DNA from: Blastocladiella emersonii ATCC 22665
Lineage: Eukaryota > Blastocladiomycota > Blastocladiomycetes > Blastocladiales > Blastocladiaceae
Direction of reading: 5' to 3'
NCBI GenBank assembly: GCA_025594325.1
Contig: JANHCV010000001.1
Coordinates: 1,922,001 to 1,986,000, forward strand
DNA: 64,000 nucleotides
Part shown: piece by piece, positions 21,300 to 32,317 of the stretch
How the letters are laid out: each line of letters begins with the position of its first letter
How positions within the stretch are numbered: position 1 is the first letter of the stretch
The notes under the pieces: model-generated
Database searches by the model: none
What the model was told of the DNA's origin: nothing
What the model saw: only the letters and a program-made list of their open reading frames with translations
Translations under genes and position numbers: made by a program

Positions 21300-24200
21300 A
21301 TGCCGGACGCGCAGTTCACGGCGACGCCCGCCGAGCGGCCCGACTACGAGGCGTGGTTCGTCGGCAACGGCGGCAACCTCGCCGGCGACTCGATCGGCGT
21401 CGACGGCGCGCGCGCCTTCTTCCTGCAGTCGCAGCAGCCCAACGACGTGCTGTCGGCCGTGTGGCGCCTCGCGAACCGCACCAACGCCCCCGCCGCCCTG
21501 CGCTTCTCCGACTTCTGCATCGCCGCCAACCTGCTGATGCAGATCGCGCGCCGCCAGCTGCCCGCCCCGCCCGCCGCCCTGTCGCAGGCCTTCGTCGATG
21601 CCGCCGACGCCTTTGCCGCCGGCACCCCGCCGCCCGCGCCCACGCCATTTGACCCGTTCCCGTCGACGCCCGCGCCGCCCGCACCGGCGCCCACCGGCCC
21701 TGCGCCGTCCTCGGCCGCTGCCCGCTCCATGTCCATCTCGGGCGTCTCTGCGACCGGCATGGGCTCGTCGTTCCTCGACGGCTACGGCTCGGGGCCCTCG
21801 GGCCCCGGCAGCGCCGGCGGATACACGGCGCCGGCCTCGCCGTTGCGCGCCATCGAGCCGCAGCGCACCGGCGCGAGCATCGGCGGCGGCAGCCTCGCCG
21901 GTCTCAGCGCGATCCCGACCCACCGTACCGGCGGCGCACCCATCTCGCCCGCGCCGTACGGCCGGCCCGGGTCGGCGTCGGCCGGCGGACCCCCGCCGAT
22001 GCCGCGCACCGCGCTCGACGGCCCGCTCGGCGCCGCGCGCGTCAGCTCGCCCAGCCCGCTCGGCCGGCCCTCGGGCTCCGCGTCACCGCCCTCGGCCACG
22101 ATCCCGCGCTCGCTCGGCGGCAGCAGTGGCGCCGATGCCCCGTGGGCCGTCCCCGCCGATAAGCAGGCGACGTACGGCGGGTACTTTGTCTCGGTCGATG
22201 CCGCGGGCAAGGGCTACGCGACGGGCGCCGAATGCTTCGACATGTTCTCCAAGTCGGGCCTGCCCGCGCCCGAGCTCAGCAAGATCTGGAACCTCGTCAC
22301 GTCCGACGGCCAGCTGCGCAAGGAGGACTTCATCGTCGCCATGCATCTCATCTTCGAGAAGCTCGCCGGCAAGCCGATCCCCGACACGATGCCCGCCGAC
22401 CTTATTCCGCCTTCGCGCCGCCCTGCGTCCGCGGCTGCAGCCCCGCCCGCTGCTCCGCGCGCCCTCGATCTCCTCAACGCAGGCGCGTCCGTCGCCAACA
22501 ATAACGCGTCGACGGCGTCCATCTCGTCCCTGTCGGGCTCGGGCCCCGCCCCGGCCGCCAAGAACCAGACGTTTGAGGACATCATCGGCGGCGGCAGCGG
22601 TGCCTCGGCGACCGTGCCGCGCGGCGGTGCGTCGTCGTTTGGCATGGGCGGCTCGCTCTCCGCACTCTCGGCATCGCCGTCGCCTGCCCCGGCAATCGCC
22701 GGGCTCGGCGGGCTCGGCAGCGGTCCCTCGCTCTCGAGCACGGGTCCCGGCGCGGGTACCGGTCTCGCACCACCCTCATCGTCGGGTCTCACCGGTCTCG
22801 GCGGCCTGAGCGGCGGACCCAGCTCCTCCGGCTTCGCCACGCGCGGGACCACGCCGGGCGCGTCGGGCCTCGGGTCCATGGGCTCGCTCAGCAACCTGCC
22901 GACCTCGGGCATGTTCGGGTCCGGGGGCATCGGCGGCGCGAATCTCGCCACCGAGACGCGCGAGCTCAACGAGCTGGTGCAGAAGACCGAGTCGCTGACG
23001 ATGCAGCGCATCGAGACGACCAACGCGCTCAACCACATTTCGGTCGAGAAGCAGAACCTCATGATCCGGCTCGGCCAGGCCAAGGTCACGTTCGAGGCCG
23101 AGGAGAAGCTGCTCGAGGAGATGAAGGAGGCGCTCGACATGGAGACGGCCGCGTACGAGTCGTACAAGGAGGAGGTGCTTGGGCTCGAGCGCCAGCGCGT
23201 CGAGCTGCAGGGCGAGAAGCGCGAGCTGCAGGAGGGCATGATCAAGCACCGCCACGAGGCCGACCAGCTCCGCAACCGCATCGTGTCGCTCAACCTCGAG
23301 ATCAACTCGATGCGCCAGGAGCTCGCCAAGCTCCGCGAGGAGGCCGCCCGCGAGCGCGACAACTACGAGTTCAACCGCCAGTCGGTCCAGAACATCGAGG
23401 ACACCAAGGACCTCATCAAGAAGCAGCTCGACGCCGAGCAGCAGGCCAAGCTCGAGCGCGACGCGTCCCGCCTGATCCCGCCGCCGCCCGCGCCCGTGCC
23501 GGCTGCGCCCATGTCGCCCGTCACCGCGACCTCGCCGCAGTCCCCCGCCCGCGCCGCCTCACCCGCCCCCTCGGGCCCGGCCTCGATCAAGTCGCCGACC
23601 TCCCGCGCCGCGACCATGGACATGGCCTTTGCCTCGCCCTCGTCGCCGCCCACGTCGGCGCGCCCTACCAGCGTCGGGTCCGCGGTCGGTGCCTTCGGCA
23701 GCGGCAACGACCCGTTCGCCGCTCTCGCCAGCTCGCCGCCCATGATCCCAGTGCAGCGCACCGGCGGGTCGATCGGTAACGCGCTCGGTTCAGCCGACTC
23801 GATTGGCCGCGCGAGTAACTCCAAGTCGCCGGGCGCCATCTCCGCGCGCTCGTTCAACATGTCCATGTTCCCGTCGCCGTCGCAGCTGCCGACGGTCCCC
23901 ACGTCGCCGCCGCCGCCCATGCCCGCGTTCGCGAGCCCGCTCGCGGGTCCCACGGCGGCCCCCGCGCCCGCGCCCGCGCCCGAGCCCGTGTCGGCGCCCA
24001 CGACCGTCGACGAGATCCCCGACGAGTACAAGAAGGAGTTTGACAACGACTTCTCGTTCGACTTCCAGATGGTGTCGCCGGTCCAGAACACGGCCACGGC
24101 CACGGCGGTTGCCGCTCCCGTGGCGGCGAACAGCGACCCGTTCGCGGCCATGATGGCGGCAGCCCCCGTGCCCGCGCCGTTCATGACGTCGCCGACGGCC

Positions 24201-24668
24201 GCGCCGACTCCCGCGCCTGCTGCACCGGCACCGCTCGCCGACGACTTTGACCCGTTCAGCTTCCCAGCGATGCCCGCCGCCTCGGCGACGAGTCCGAAGC
24301 CGGCGCCGGCTCCGATGACGTTCAGCGGCGTGGGTGGCGGGGACGACCCGTTCCTGCAGCTCATGGGCGGCGGTTCCCCCGCGACGACGGCGGCGGCCGC
24401 GACTCCGGCGCACCCCGCTGCTGGTCCCGCGGCGGCGGCGGCGATCACGTCGGCGACGGCCTCGGCCGGCTCCCTGAACGGCGGCGGCACTCGCTCACCA
24501 ACGGGTGCGCGGTCGCCGTCGCCGACGTCGGGCGGCGATCCGGTGGTGACGGTCATGGCCATGGGGTTCAGCAAGGAGCAGGCGGTGCAGGCGCTGGAGC
24601 GGTACGATTTCGACGCGGAGAAGGCCATCAACTACCTGTTTGATTCGGGCGTGATGCCGTCGTCGTGA
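21300..24668 (+). CDS. Ede1/Eps15-like endocytic scaffold (EH domains, coiled coil, UBA)
   Basis: This is a single exon of 1122 residues starting MPDAQFTATPAERPDYEAWF at 21300; an upstream in-frame ATG at 21228 adds an unlikely leader. EH-like domain 1 covers roughly residues 10-105. EH domain 2 is about 277-365 and contains SVDAAGKGYATGAECFDMF and LSKIWNLVTSDGQLRKEDF. A long coiled coil runs about 545-725, many DPF motifs follow, and the protein ends in a UBA domain (MAMGFSKEQAVQALERYDF). The architecture is that of Ede1/Eps15, early-arriving adaptors at clathrin-coated pits that bind NPF proteins, AP-2 and ubiquitin. Ede1 usually has three EH domains; I see two with confidence. The last 128 codons lie inside the left arm of the inverted repeat and are therefore repeated at 43421-43803. 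Confidence 0.88.
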   Translation: MPDAQFTATPAERPDYEAWFVGNGGNLAGDSIGVDGARAFFLQSQQPNDVLSAVWRLANRTNAPAALRFSDFCIAANLLMQIARRQLPAPPAALSQAFVDAADAFAAGTPPPAPTPFDPFPSTPAPPAPAPTGPAPSSAAARSMSISGVSATGMGSSFLDGYGSGPSGPGSAGGYTAPASPLRAIEPQRTGASIGGGSLAGLSAIPTHRTGGAPISPAPYGRPGSASAGGPPPMPRTALDGPLGAARVSSPSPLGRPSGSASPPSATIPRSLGGSSGADAPWAVPADKQATYGGYFVSVDAAGKGYATGAECFDMFSKSGLPAPELSKIWNLVTSDGQLRKEDFIVAMHLIFEKLAGKPIPDTMPADLIPPSRRPASAAAAPPAAPRALDLLNAGASVANNNASTASISSLSGSGPAPAAKNQTFEDIIGGGSGASATVPRGGASSFGMGGSLSALSASPSPAPAIAGLGGLGSGPSLSSTGPGAGTGLAPPSSSGLTGLGGLSGGPSSSGFATRGTTPGASGLGSMGSLSNLPTSGMFGSGGIGGANLATETRELNELVQKTESLTMQRIETTNALNHISVEKQNLMIRLGQAKVTFEAEEKLLEEMKEALDMETAAYESYKEEVLGLERQRVELQGEKRELQEGMIKHRHEADQLRNRIVSLNLEINSMRQELAKLREEAARERDNYEFNRQSVQNIEDTKDLIKKQLDAEQQAKLERDASRLIPPPPAPVPAAPMSPVTATSPQSPARAASPAPSGPASIKSPTSRAATMDMAFASPSSPPTSARPTSVGSAVGAFGSGNDPFAALASSPPMIPVQRTGGSIGNALGSADSIGRASNSKSPGAISARSFNMSMFPSPSQLPTVPTSPPPPMPAFASPLAGPTAAPAPAPAPEPVSAPTTVDEIPDEYKKEFDNDFSFDFQMVSPVQNTATATAVAAPVAANSDPFAAMMAAAPVPAPFMTSPTAAPTPAPAAPAPLADDFDPFSFPAMPAASATSPKPAPAPMTFSGVGGGDDPFLQLMGGGSPATTAAAATPAHPAAGPAAAAAITSATASAGSLNGGGTRSPTGARSPSPTSGGDPVVTVMAMGFSKEQAVQALERYDFDAEKAINYLFDSGVMPSS

Positions 24669-27314
24669 TCGCAGCTCGGTCGATGCGAGTAGTTTGGCAC
24701 GAGCGAGTGCAATACAGAGTGTGTAAGATCTAGTTGCTTTTCGTGTGGTGAGGGTGCGATAAAGCGAGTGCGTCGACAGGAACCGCGGCCGCCATGCGCC
24801 GCGACGCGTCGGTGACCGAGGATAGCGAGCGAATGCGTGTGCAAGACTGAGGCGCGCACTTCAGTTCCATAACAAGAACGTCGCGACCAGCTTTATGGTG
24901 AGGGTCGAGGATGAGAGGCAAAGACTCGGAGCCTTGTGGCGGGACGCGTCCTACTCTCGCTGCGTCCCGCGCGAGGGATACTGTTCACTCGTGGAAGGGA
25001 GTACAAGGACAATTACCTGCCTACGTAACAAAGCAGAGAGCAAACTTGAGAGCGACTTAGAGCAGCAACGGTTGAGGAGCGGGCCAACGAAAGTCGGCGA
25101 GACGCGGTTCGGTGTGGCGCAACGCGTCGGCCGCGACTGGATGGATCACTTCACTTGGACCGCACGAGGTTCACGTCGTGTAAGCCGCTCGCAAAGTGCC
25201 CCGATGAGACCGTCACAGATGAACCATGGGTTGAACCACAGAGGTGGAGCGTCGCCATCACACGCTTCCGCGCCCGTCGGCCCCCAAAATCGCCCATGCA
25301 CGACTCTCCTTCGCTCGAATCTCGAGTTCAACCCGACGAACTCATCGAGGATCCAACGAGTGAAGTGAAGGCGAAGCGATGCGAGAGCAGCGGCGGCGAC
25401 GGGGACCCACGAGGGCACACTCTTTTTCAGGCACGCACGCAAACGAGAAGCACGCCAGCGGGAGAGCCACGAGGGACCGCCGCCGGCGCGGGCACAGCAA
25501 ACAAAGCGGCGGCATGGGACGCTCCCTCGCCGTCGAGTCCTGCGAGCACAAGAGCACAGAAGCGGCAGCACACGCAGCAACACAAGCACACACGCACAAG
25601 CACCGCAGGCAGCCAAGGAACGTCGAGAACAGCGCGGGACGCGTGAAGGGAGCGCGACGCGACGCGTTGTGGAGGACAACTGTTGCATAAAATCCGTGAT
25701 CTAGCCTGATCCCGCCACTTGATGCCGAGAGAGAGAAAGAGCCGGTTGCAGCGGCGGCCGAGGCGCACCTTGCTGGCCCGGCAAAAGTCGGGAAAACAAA
25801 TCCTTGGGTGCCGGAGCCGGGAGTCGGAAGCGAGAGTGCGGAAGCGCGCCGGTTGCCTCGCTCCGACCCGCCCACTCGTCGAGCCCAACCCGCCAGAAAC
25901 GAACCCTAACCTCACTCAACCTGCCCGCCGCTCGCCTCACCGCGTCGGTCGACGATCCGAGCCGAGTCGGAAGCCGGGAACCGTGGGGATCCGTCACAGC
26001 CGCGAACGCTCGGAGCGAGTTTCGCGCTGCGCCATGGCGGTGGCGGACCGAGGGGGAGGCGGAGGCGGAGGCGGAGGCGGCGCCTCACCCACCCATCACG
26101 ACGCCACGATGGCGACGGCGGCGCAAGGGAGATCCGGAAGAAATCTCGTTGTCCCAGCGACGCACGGCCACGGCCACGGCCACGGTGCGACCAACGTCGG
26201 GTGCGACCAACGTCGGGCGCGACTCGCGCTCGCTGCCAGCGCACGCGCCCACAAAAGTCCCGAGTCGGTGGATCACGGCCGGCATCAAGCTGGCGTAGAT
26301 GAAGAAGCAGCCCTGGCGTAGCTGGCGTTGCCGCTGGCGTACGCAGCTGGCGTAGTGTGCCCGACATGTGAGCGGGCCGCGGTCGTCGCGTCGCGAGCGA
26401 GCGAGAAGGCTTCTCTGCTCGTTCCATCATATTGTGAGGGGGTCCTGGACGACGGGACGCACGGCAGCAGCTGCAGCACCGCGACACTGAAGGGCAACAG
26501 TGACAAGCCGTGACAGAGGCTCTATGATTGGACGCCCGCCGGCGAGCGTCGCCAGCTTCGCCAGCTTCGCCAGCTTCGCGCTAGCGCGCGCGCGCGTGAC
26601 CTCCTTTGTGTTCACGAGAGCGAGCGAGTGAGTGAGTGAGTGCTTGAACCGTTTCACCCGAGGCGGCGGCGAGGGCGTCCGAGGGCGGCGCCTCACATCC
26701 GAGACGGAGACGCGGCGAGGGAGGGGAGGGGGGGGGGGTGGCTAGCGCGCGCTCCAATATGGGGCGGACAGCAGTGCAGCGCAGCCTCACGCACGCTGCC
26801 AGCGGCAGAATCTTCTCGACCATGCGGGCGCCGCCAGCCCCCCCTTGCGCCACAAGCAAACGCCATCATGTGGCCCTCTTCGCCAGCTGGCGTAAACCGG
26901 CGTCGCGGGGGGCGGGGACCATGTGCAGCCAGAGATGGTCACACTGAGGCAAGCGGGCCATGCGCCTGTGTCCTGCTGCCGCCGCCGCAGCGCGCGCTCG
27001 CCACCGGTGCCGCAGTGCCTCAGTGACGGTGACGTCTGCAGCAGCCCCGATGTGTGCGCGGCCGCGGGGGAATATGGCGCTAGGACCCCCCCCCTCGCGC
27101 GTCTCGGACGCCTCGATTCAAATACGGCCGCGCCCCCGCGCTCCCCGGGTCTTGTTCGAGCATAGAGTGCATCCAGCTAGAGCGCTGAGCAACACGTCGT
27201 CGTCGAGGCCCATCACCATCAACCAGCCCCCACGTCGTCGCCCGCTCCTCTGCCCGAATCGGACCGCACATCGCCCACCACCGACCAAGCACCAACACCA
27301 TCACCATCACCATC
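24669..27314. other. Long intergenic region upstream of the OPT gene, with short repeats
   Basis: No gene is recognised in 2.6 kb. The region contains several local repeats: GGAGGC repeats near 26057-26080; CCACGG tandem units followed by two copies of a 17-bp unit at about 26165-26217; a cluster of CTGGCGTA words at 26289-26355 with a palindromic CGCCAGCTGGCG near 26881; three CGCCAGCTT units at 26549-26577 followed by a CG-dinucleotide run; and two TGTGGCGCA-type motifs (25113-25121, 26846-26854). It is a plausible large regulatory region for the transporter. The same sequence is present inverted at 40775-43420. Confidence 0.5.
26289..26355 (+). repeat. Cluster of CTGGCGTA words in the OPT upstream region
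   Basis: The word CTGGCGTA occurs four times within about 65 bp (starting near 26290, 26313, 26335 and 26347), plus a CTGGCGT near 26322. It appears again near 26887 as part of CGCCAGCTGGCGTA. The CGCCAGCTT tandem units at 26549-26577 share the CGCCAGCT core. The cluster is mirrored in the right arm. It could be a set of binding sites or a decayed minisatellite. Confidence 0.5.
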
Positions 27315-29841
27315 ATGACCGCTGACGAGAAGCACCTCAACGAGAAGGCCGCCGAGGTCGAGGGCGGCGAGTCGAGTCTCGTCATGGACGCCGACTTCGA
27401 GGAGATGATCTCCAAGGTCGTGCCCACGACCGACGACACGTCGCTGCCGTCGTTCACGCTGCGCGTGTGGATCATCGGCACCTTCTTCTGCTTTGTGCTC
27501 GGCGGTACGGTCACTCTTTTCTCGTCGGTTCTGCTGGCTCGGTCGCGCGGCGTTCGCTGCGGTGGCGGAATCGCGGTCGCATCATGGCCGCGATCACGAC
27601 GCACGCGCGGGCTCGCTCGACCACGACCACGACCACGACCGCCGCCTCGCATCGCGCACGCACGCCAATCAGTGTCACTCACAATTTGCCCCGTCACGCC
27701 TCGTAGCCATCAACACGCTCTTCCTGTTCCGCTCGGTCGCCTTCTCCGTGTCCAGCTACGTCGCCATCCTGCTCGCCTACCCCATGGGTGTGTTCATGGC
27801 CAAGACGGTGCCGTCGGTCAAGTTCAACCTGTTCGGCATCGAGGTCGACACCAACCCGGGCCCCTTCTCGGTCAAGGAGCACGTCCTGATCAACATCTTC
27901 GCCACGACCGGCGCCTCGTCCATCTACGGTATCGACAACCTCGGCGTGCAGGAGATCTTCTACGACCTCGACATTGGCCACTTCTGGGGCATCGCGTTCC
28001 TGTTCTGCTCGGCCACGCTCGGCTTCGGTATCGCCGGCATGTGCCGCTCGTTCATCATCCGCCCCAAGGCCATGATCTGGCCCTCGATCCTGCCGTCGGT
28101 CGCCATGTTCATGGCGTTCCACCAGGGCGACCTGCACTCGGCCGTCGAGGACGAGGTCAAGGCCGACTCGGCCGGCAAGCAGGAGTGGTCGCAGCTCAAG
28201 ATGTTCGGCATCGGCACCCTCGCCATGACCATCTACACGTTCCTGCCCTCGTTCGTCGCGCCCATGCTGCGCTACATCCCGCTCCTGTGCTTCTTCTCGC
28301 CCTCGGACTCGATCATGCAGAAGCTCGGCTCGCCCACCTGGGGCCCCGGTATCGCTGCACTGTCGCTCGACTGGACGATCATTGGGTCCGGCCCCATGTC
28401 GGTCCCCTTCTGGGTCGCCGTCAACCAGCTCATCTCGTCCATCATCTTCCTGTGGATCGTGACCCCGCTCGCGTGGCAGGGCAACTGGTTCAACCAGCCC
28501 AAGACGGCGCTGCCCCTCAACACGACGGGCCTGTTCAAGAAGGACGGCAAGTCGTTCAAGGGCAACATGATCGTCGACAAGGAGACCAAGCGCGTCGTCG
28601 ACTCGCTGTACGACAAGGTCAAGCCGATCCACATGACGTCGCTCTTCGCCTTCGCGTACATGGGCCACTTTGCGTCGCTCACGTCGTCGGTCACCAACAC
28701 CATCGTCTGGCACGGCAAGGACATTGCCCGCCAGTGGCGCGCCGGCGGCAAGGCCGACAAGAACGACATCCACTGCCAGCTCATCGACAAGTACCCCGAG
28801 GTGCCCAACACCTGGTACTACGGCTTCTTCGTGTTCACGGGCATCCTGACCACCATCGTCGGCCACTTCTCGGGCCTCAACACGCCGTGGTGGGCCACCT
28901 TCTTCGCCGTCGCCCTGTCGGCCTTCGGCACGGTCCCGATCGCCATCGTGCTCGCCACCTCGGGCATCTCGCTCTACATGAACGTGGTCTCGCAGTTCCT
29001 CATCGGCCTCATCCTGCCCGGCCAGCCCATCGTCATGATGGCCTTCAAGTGCCTCGGTGTCACCGTCTCGCTCCAGTGCCTGACCCTTCTCTCGGATCTG
29101 AAGCTGGGTCACTACATGAAGGTATGTGGCAGCTTGCGCAGCTTGCGCAGCTTGTGCGACAAAACCAGATCTTTACACTGACCGCGATCTCGTTAATAGG
29201 TCCCGCCTCGCCACGTGTTCCTGTCGCAGCTGCTGTCGCAGATCATGGCCGTCTTCTTCTGCTACATCACGTACAAGTTCTGGATGCAGAACCCCGCGCA
29301 CCGCGAGTGGGTCACGCTGTTCGGGTCCAAGGCCGCGACCAGCAACCAGTGGACGTCGCAGACGCTCAACACCTACTACTCGGCCTCGCTCATCTGGGGC
29401 GCCGTCGGTCCCAAGCGCTTCTTCTTCGAGTCGTCGTACGCGCCCGTCATCTACGTCGGTGTCGCCCTCGGCATCTCGCTGCCCATCGTGCTCCGCCTGT
29501 GCTACCTGTTCGTCGGCGGCCCGATCCCGTGGCAGCTCATCTACGCGCCCATCCTGCTCCAGCCCCAGGGTCCCTCGGGCAACCAGGCCTACCACTTCAC
29601 CGGCTTCCTCGTGTCGTTCTTCTTCCAGTTCTACGTCTACCGCTACCGCTCGGCGTGGTGGAAGAAGTACAACTACGTCCTGGCCACGGCCTTCGACGTC
29701 GGCTCGGCCCTCACCTCGCTCTTCATCACGCTCGTCATCGAGGACCAGGGCATCACGTTCCCCGCGTGGTTCCTCAACTGCGTCGACACCGAGGAGCAGA
29801 CGTACTGCGGCTACGGTGACTGGTGCCACATCGAGTCCTAA
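27315..29841 (+). CDS. Small oligopeptide transporter, OPT family (left-arm copy)
   Basis: The three exons are 27315..27504, 27707..29121 and 29200..29841, giving 748 residues. The 202-nt first intron has GTACGG...CTCGTAG and the 78-nt second has GTATGTG...CTGAC...TTAATAG; both restore frame (FVLG+AINTLFLFRS, HYMK+VPPRHVFLSQ). The protein has about 14-16 hydrophobic segments and OPT-family blocks such as GPFSVKEHVLINIFATTGA, VAVNQLISSIIFLWIVTPLA, GHFSGLNTPWWATFFAVAL and NYVLATAFDVGSALTSLFI. It is a plasma-membrane, proton-coupled importer of tetra/pentapeptides or glutathione by family. An identical copy lies inverted at 38248-40774, so the locus has two apparently functional genes. Confidence 0.93.
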
Positions 29842-30170
29842 ACGGGCGCGGTGGTTGCTGTCTCCCTCCCCCCCCCCCCCCTTTTGTTTCCACATTGTTC
29901 TATAGATGGGATTCCACATTTTTGATCATCAATCACTTGTTCGTCTACTTCCTGTCTCTCGAGCGCGCCTTGTGCGTGTTCTCCTCACTCAGTTCTAGTC
30001 GAGGAACTCGTCGTGCTCCCGCGCACGCGAAGATGCGGTTGAATATGGTCTTTTGATCGAGCATTTGTCCGTTGCTTTTCTCGCGAGCGCAAAGTAGACT
30101 CATTGAAGAAAGCTCGAGGATCACGAGCGCAGGCTCGCACACGACGAGAGACGCGCCGGCGGCGGTGGAC

Positions 30171-30263
30171 GAGCGCTCCGGCGGAGCGTTGAAACGCGCT
30201 GCGCCACACTGAGCGCTCCGACGGAACGCTGCTGAGACGCGCTGCGCCACACCGACGGAGCGC
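30171..30263. repeat. Tandem repeat with internal dyad in the AKR promoter
   Basis: Unit 1 is 30171-30210, unit 2 is 30211-30253 and a partial unit starts at 30254. The dyad and the shared CGCGCTGCGCCACAC end suggest paired binding sites for a transcription factor. A mirrored copy is at 37825-37917. Confidence 0.6.
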
Positions 30264-30319
30264 ACTTTTCGTCGCCCGCCGGGCTGCCTCGCTGATCAGC
30301 TCGCCCATCACCGTGCTCC

Positions 30320-30327
30320 TATAAAAA
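30320..30327 (+). promoter_or_regulatory. TATA box upstream of the aldo/keto reductase
   Basis: TATAAAAA lies 79 bp before the ATG at 30406. The mirrored copy is at 37761-37768. Confidence 0.65.
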
Positions 30328-30405
30328 CCGCGGGCTACCGTCACTCACCGAACAGCAACAACAACCAATAGCAACAAGGCCCGCTCAACTAAACCCGCAA
30401 AAACC

Positions 30406-31563
30406 ATGTCGACCACCACTACTGCCGCCGCCTCGACCAGCAACACTCGCGCCAACGCGCACAGGATGCACTACGCGCGCCTCGCCTCGGCAAGTCCGGC
30501 CTCCAGGTGTCGCGCATCTGCCTTGGCATGATGTCGTACGGCTCGCCCGAGTGGCAGCCGTGGGTGCTTGACGCCGACCGCTCGCTGCCGCTGCTCAAGG
30601 CCGCCTGGGACGCCGGCATCAACTTCTTTGACACCTCCGACGTGTATTCGAATGGAGCTTCGGAAAAAAATCCTCGGCGACTTCATGCGCGAGCACGGGA
30701 TCAAGCGCACCGAGATTGTGGTTGCGACCAAGGTCAACTTCCAGGTCGGCGAGAACGCGGGCGACCAGTACGCGTTCGCGCAGCTGCCCGCCTTTGCGCA
30801 GGCCAACAAGCGCGGCCTCTCGCGCAAGTACATTTTCGAGGCCGTCGACGCCTCGCTCGCGCGCCTCGGCACCGACTACATTGACCTGTACCAGATCCAC
30901 GACTGGGACAGCAACACGCCCATCGAGGAGACCATCGAGGCGCTCCACGACCTGGTCAAGGCCGGCAAGGTGCGCTACATTGGCGCCTCGTCCATGTACG
31001 CGTGGCAGTTCGCCAAGGCGCAGGCCGTGGCCGAGCGCAACGGGTGGACCAAGTTTGTCAGCATGCAGAACCTCGTCAACCTGGCGTACCGCGAGGAGGA
31101 GTGCGAGATGCTGCCGCTGTGCCGCGACATGGGCGTCGGCGTGATCCCGTGGTCGCCGCTCGCCGGCGGCCTGCTGTCGGACAAGGGCAAGTCGACGACG
31201 TCGCTGCGCGCACAGACGGACGTGTACCATAGCATCCACGTCACCGAGGCCTCGTCGTCGTCCGAAGCGGCCGAGGTGTCGGACGAGGACCGCGCCAAGG
31301 CCATCGTCGCGGCGACTGACGACCGCATTCTCGCTGCGCTGCGCAAGGTGGCCGCGGCCCGCGGCGTGCCCGCGTCGCAGATCGCGCTCGCGTGGGTGCT
31401 CGCCAAGCCCGAGGTGTTGGCGCCCATCATCGGTATCGCCAAGGTCGCTTACCTCGAGGACGCGGTCGCGGTCGCGGCCCTCTCGATCACGCTCACGGCC
31501 GACAAGACGGCCGCCCTCGAGGCCCCCTACCTCCCCACCGCCGTCCGCGGCATCTTTGACTGA
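30406..31563 (+). pseudogene. Aldo/keto reductase with two frameshifts (left-arm copy)
   Basis: The reading starts MSTTTTAAASTSNTRANAHR, and the family N-terminus (RLGKSGLQVSRICLGMMSYG) follows only after a frame change at a 5-bp direct repeat, CCTCG-CCTCG (30480-30489). A second change is needed at a run of seven A (30664-30670), between the DTSDVYSNGASEK block and ILGDFMREHGIKRTEIVVATK. After that the frame is open to 31563. The catalytic tetrad is present across the pieces: Asp and Tyr in FFDTSDVY, Lys in ATK, His in QIHDWD. Corrected length would be about 383 residues, normal for YPL088W/aryl-alcohol-dehydrogenase-like NADPH reductases. No GT-AG intron explains the breaks. Both arms carry the same lesions. 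Slippage at A7 could rescue the second break, but not the first. Confidence 0.75.
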
Positions 31564-31994
31564 ATCTGTTTGATTGCTTAAGAGAAGCTCAATATAGTGA
31601 TACACTATGTTGCTTGGTGCTCAATCGTACAAATGTGCTCGTTCGGGATCTAAAAGCCCTAGCCCCGCACGTCGCGGCAAATAGCAGGCCATGAGCTGAT
31701 CCTACCCACGCGACGGAACCGCTGCACACCCACTGCGCGCCGGCCATGAGCGAGGGAGTTTTGGACGAGTTTTCCTCGCTCCGAGGGCCGGGGCGAGTGG
31801 CGTGCACAGATTCCTATGACACTTGAAGCCGCACGCCTGACTCACATTTTTTCTGGAGGATCGGAGCGAGCTGGTAGTCGTTTATGAGGCCGTTTGCTGG
31901 TCTGTTCGACTGATCGAGAACTCGTCGAATATGCAGTTTCTCCCGTCAAAAAAACGTTGGTTTTGGAGAAGAGCATTGATGAACGCCGGAGGGC

Positions 31995-32111
31995 AAAATC
32001 GGGATTCGAAGCAAAAGCTAAGCGCTCCGACGCAGCGCAGGCGGCGGCACCTTGTGAGGGCGCGGGGTCCTACGTGTCCTAGCTCACTCGACTCAGTGTG
32101 GGGCTGTTTTC
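31995..32111 (-). ncRNA. Degenerate tRNA-like Pol III unit, copy 1 (left arm)
   Basis: On the minus strand an A-box-like GAGTCGAGTGAGCTAGGAC is followed about 75 nt later by a B-box-like GCTTCGAATCCCG and then at once by TTTT. I could not fold a standard acceptor or T stem, so it is a tRNA-derived element or pseudo-tRNA rather than a confirmed tRNA. The mirrored copy is at 35977-36093. Confidence 0.35.
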
Positions 32112-32317
32112 CGGCGCGCGCCATCGCCTAAATGGGGGACGGCGACGCGCGGCGCGCGGCCGCGCGAGACATGCGCGCGTGAGGATCATACGCACGTGAT
32201 ATTTCGACGCATCCGCGACGCTATTTGTTTGTGTTCCTCAATACAAAATTTGTGAAGGATACGTCAACATGCAGTGCATTAGATAGCAGAGCAGACCAAG
32301 CATCAAACAACTGGGCC

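Larger units (their letters stand above)
29842..30405. other. OPT 3' flank and AKR promoter with tandem 40/43-bp repeat
   Basis: A C14 run at 29868-29881 is the only length difference found between the arms. At 30171-30263 two imperfect units (40 and 43 bp) plus a partial third are tandemly repeated; each begins GAGCGCTCCG, contains an inverted repeat (GCGCTCCGNCGGAGCG) and ends TGCGCCACAC. They lie about 60-150 bp upstream of the AKR TATA box. Confidence 0.6.

Noticed and set aside
25920-25935. Telomere-like CCCTAA word near 25905
   Set aside because: A single isolated copy, not an array.
30664-30670. Programmed frameshift at A7 as the normal expression route of the reductase
   Set aside because: It cannot explain the upstream 5-bp frame break, so two lesions in a pseudogene is the simpler reading.
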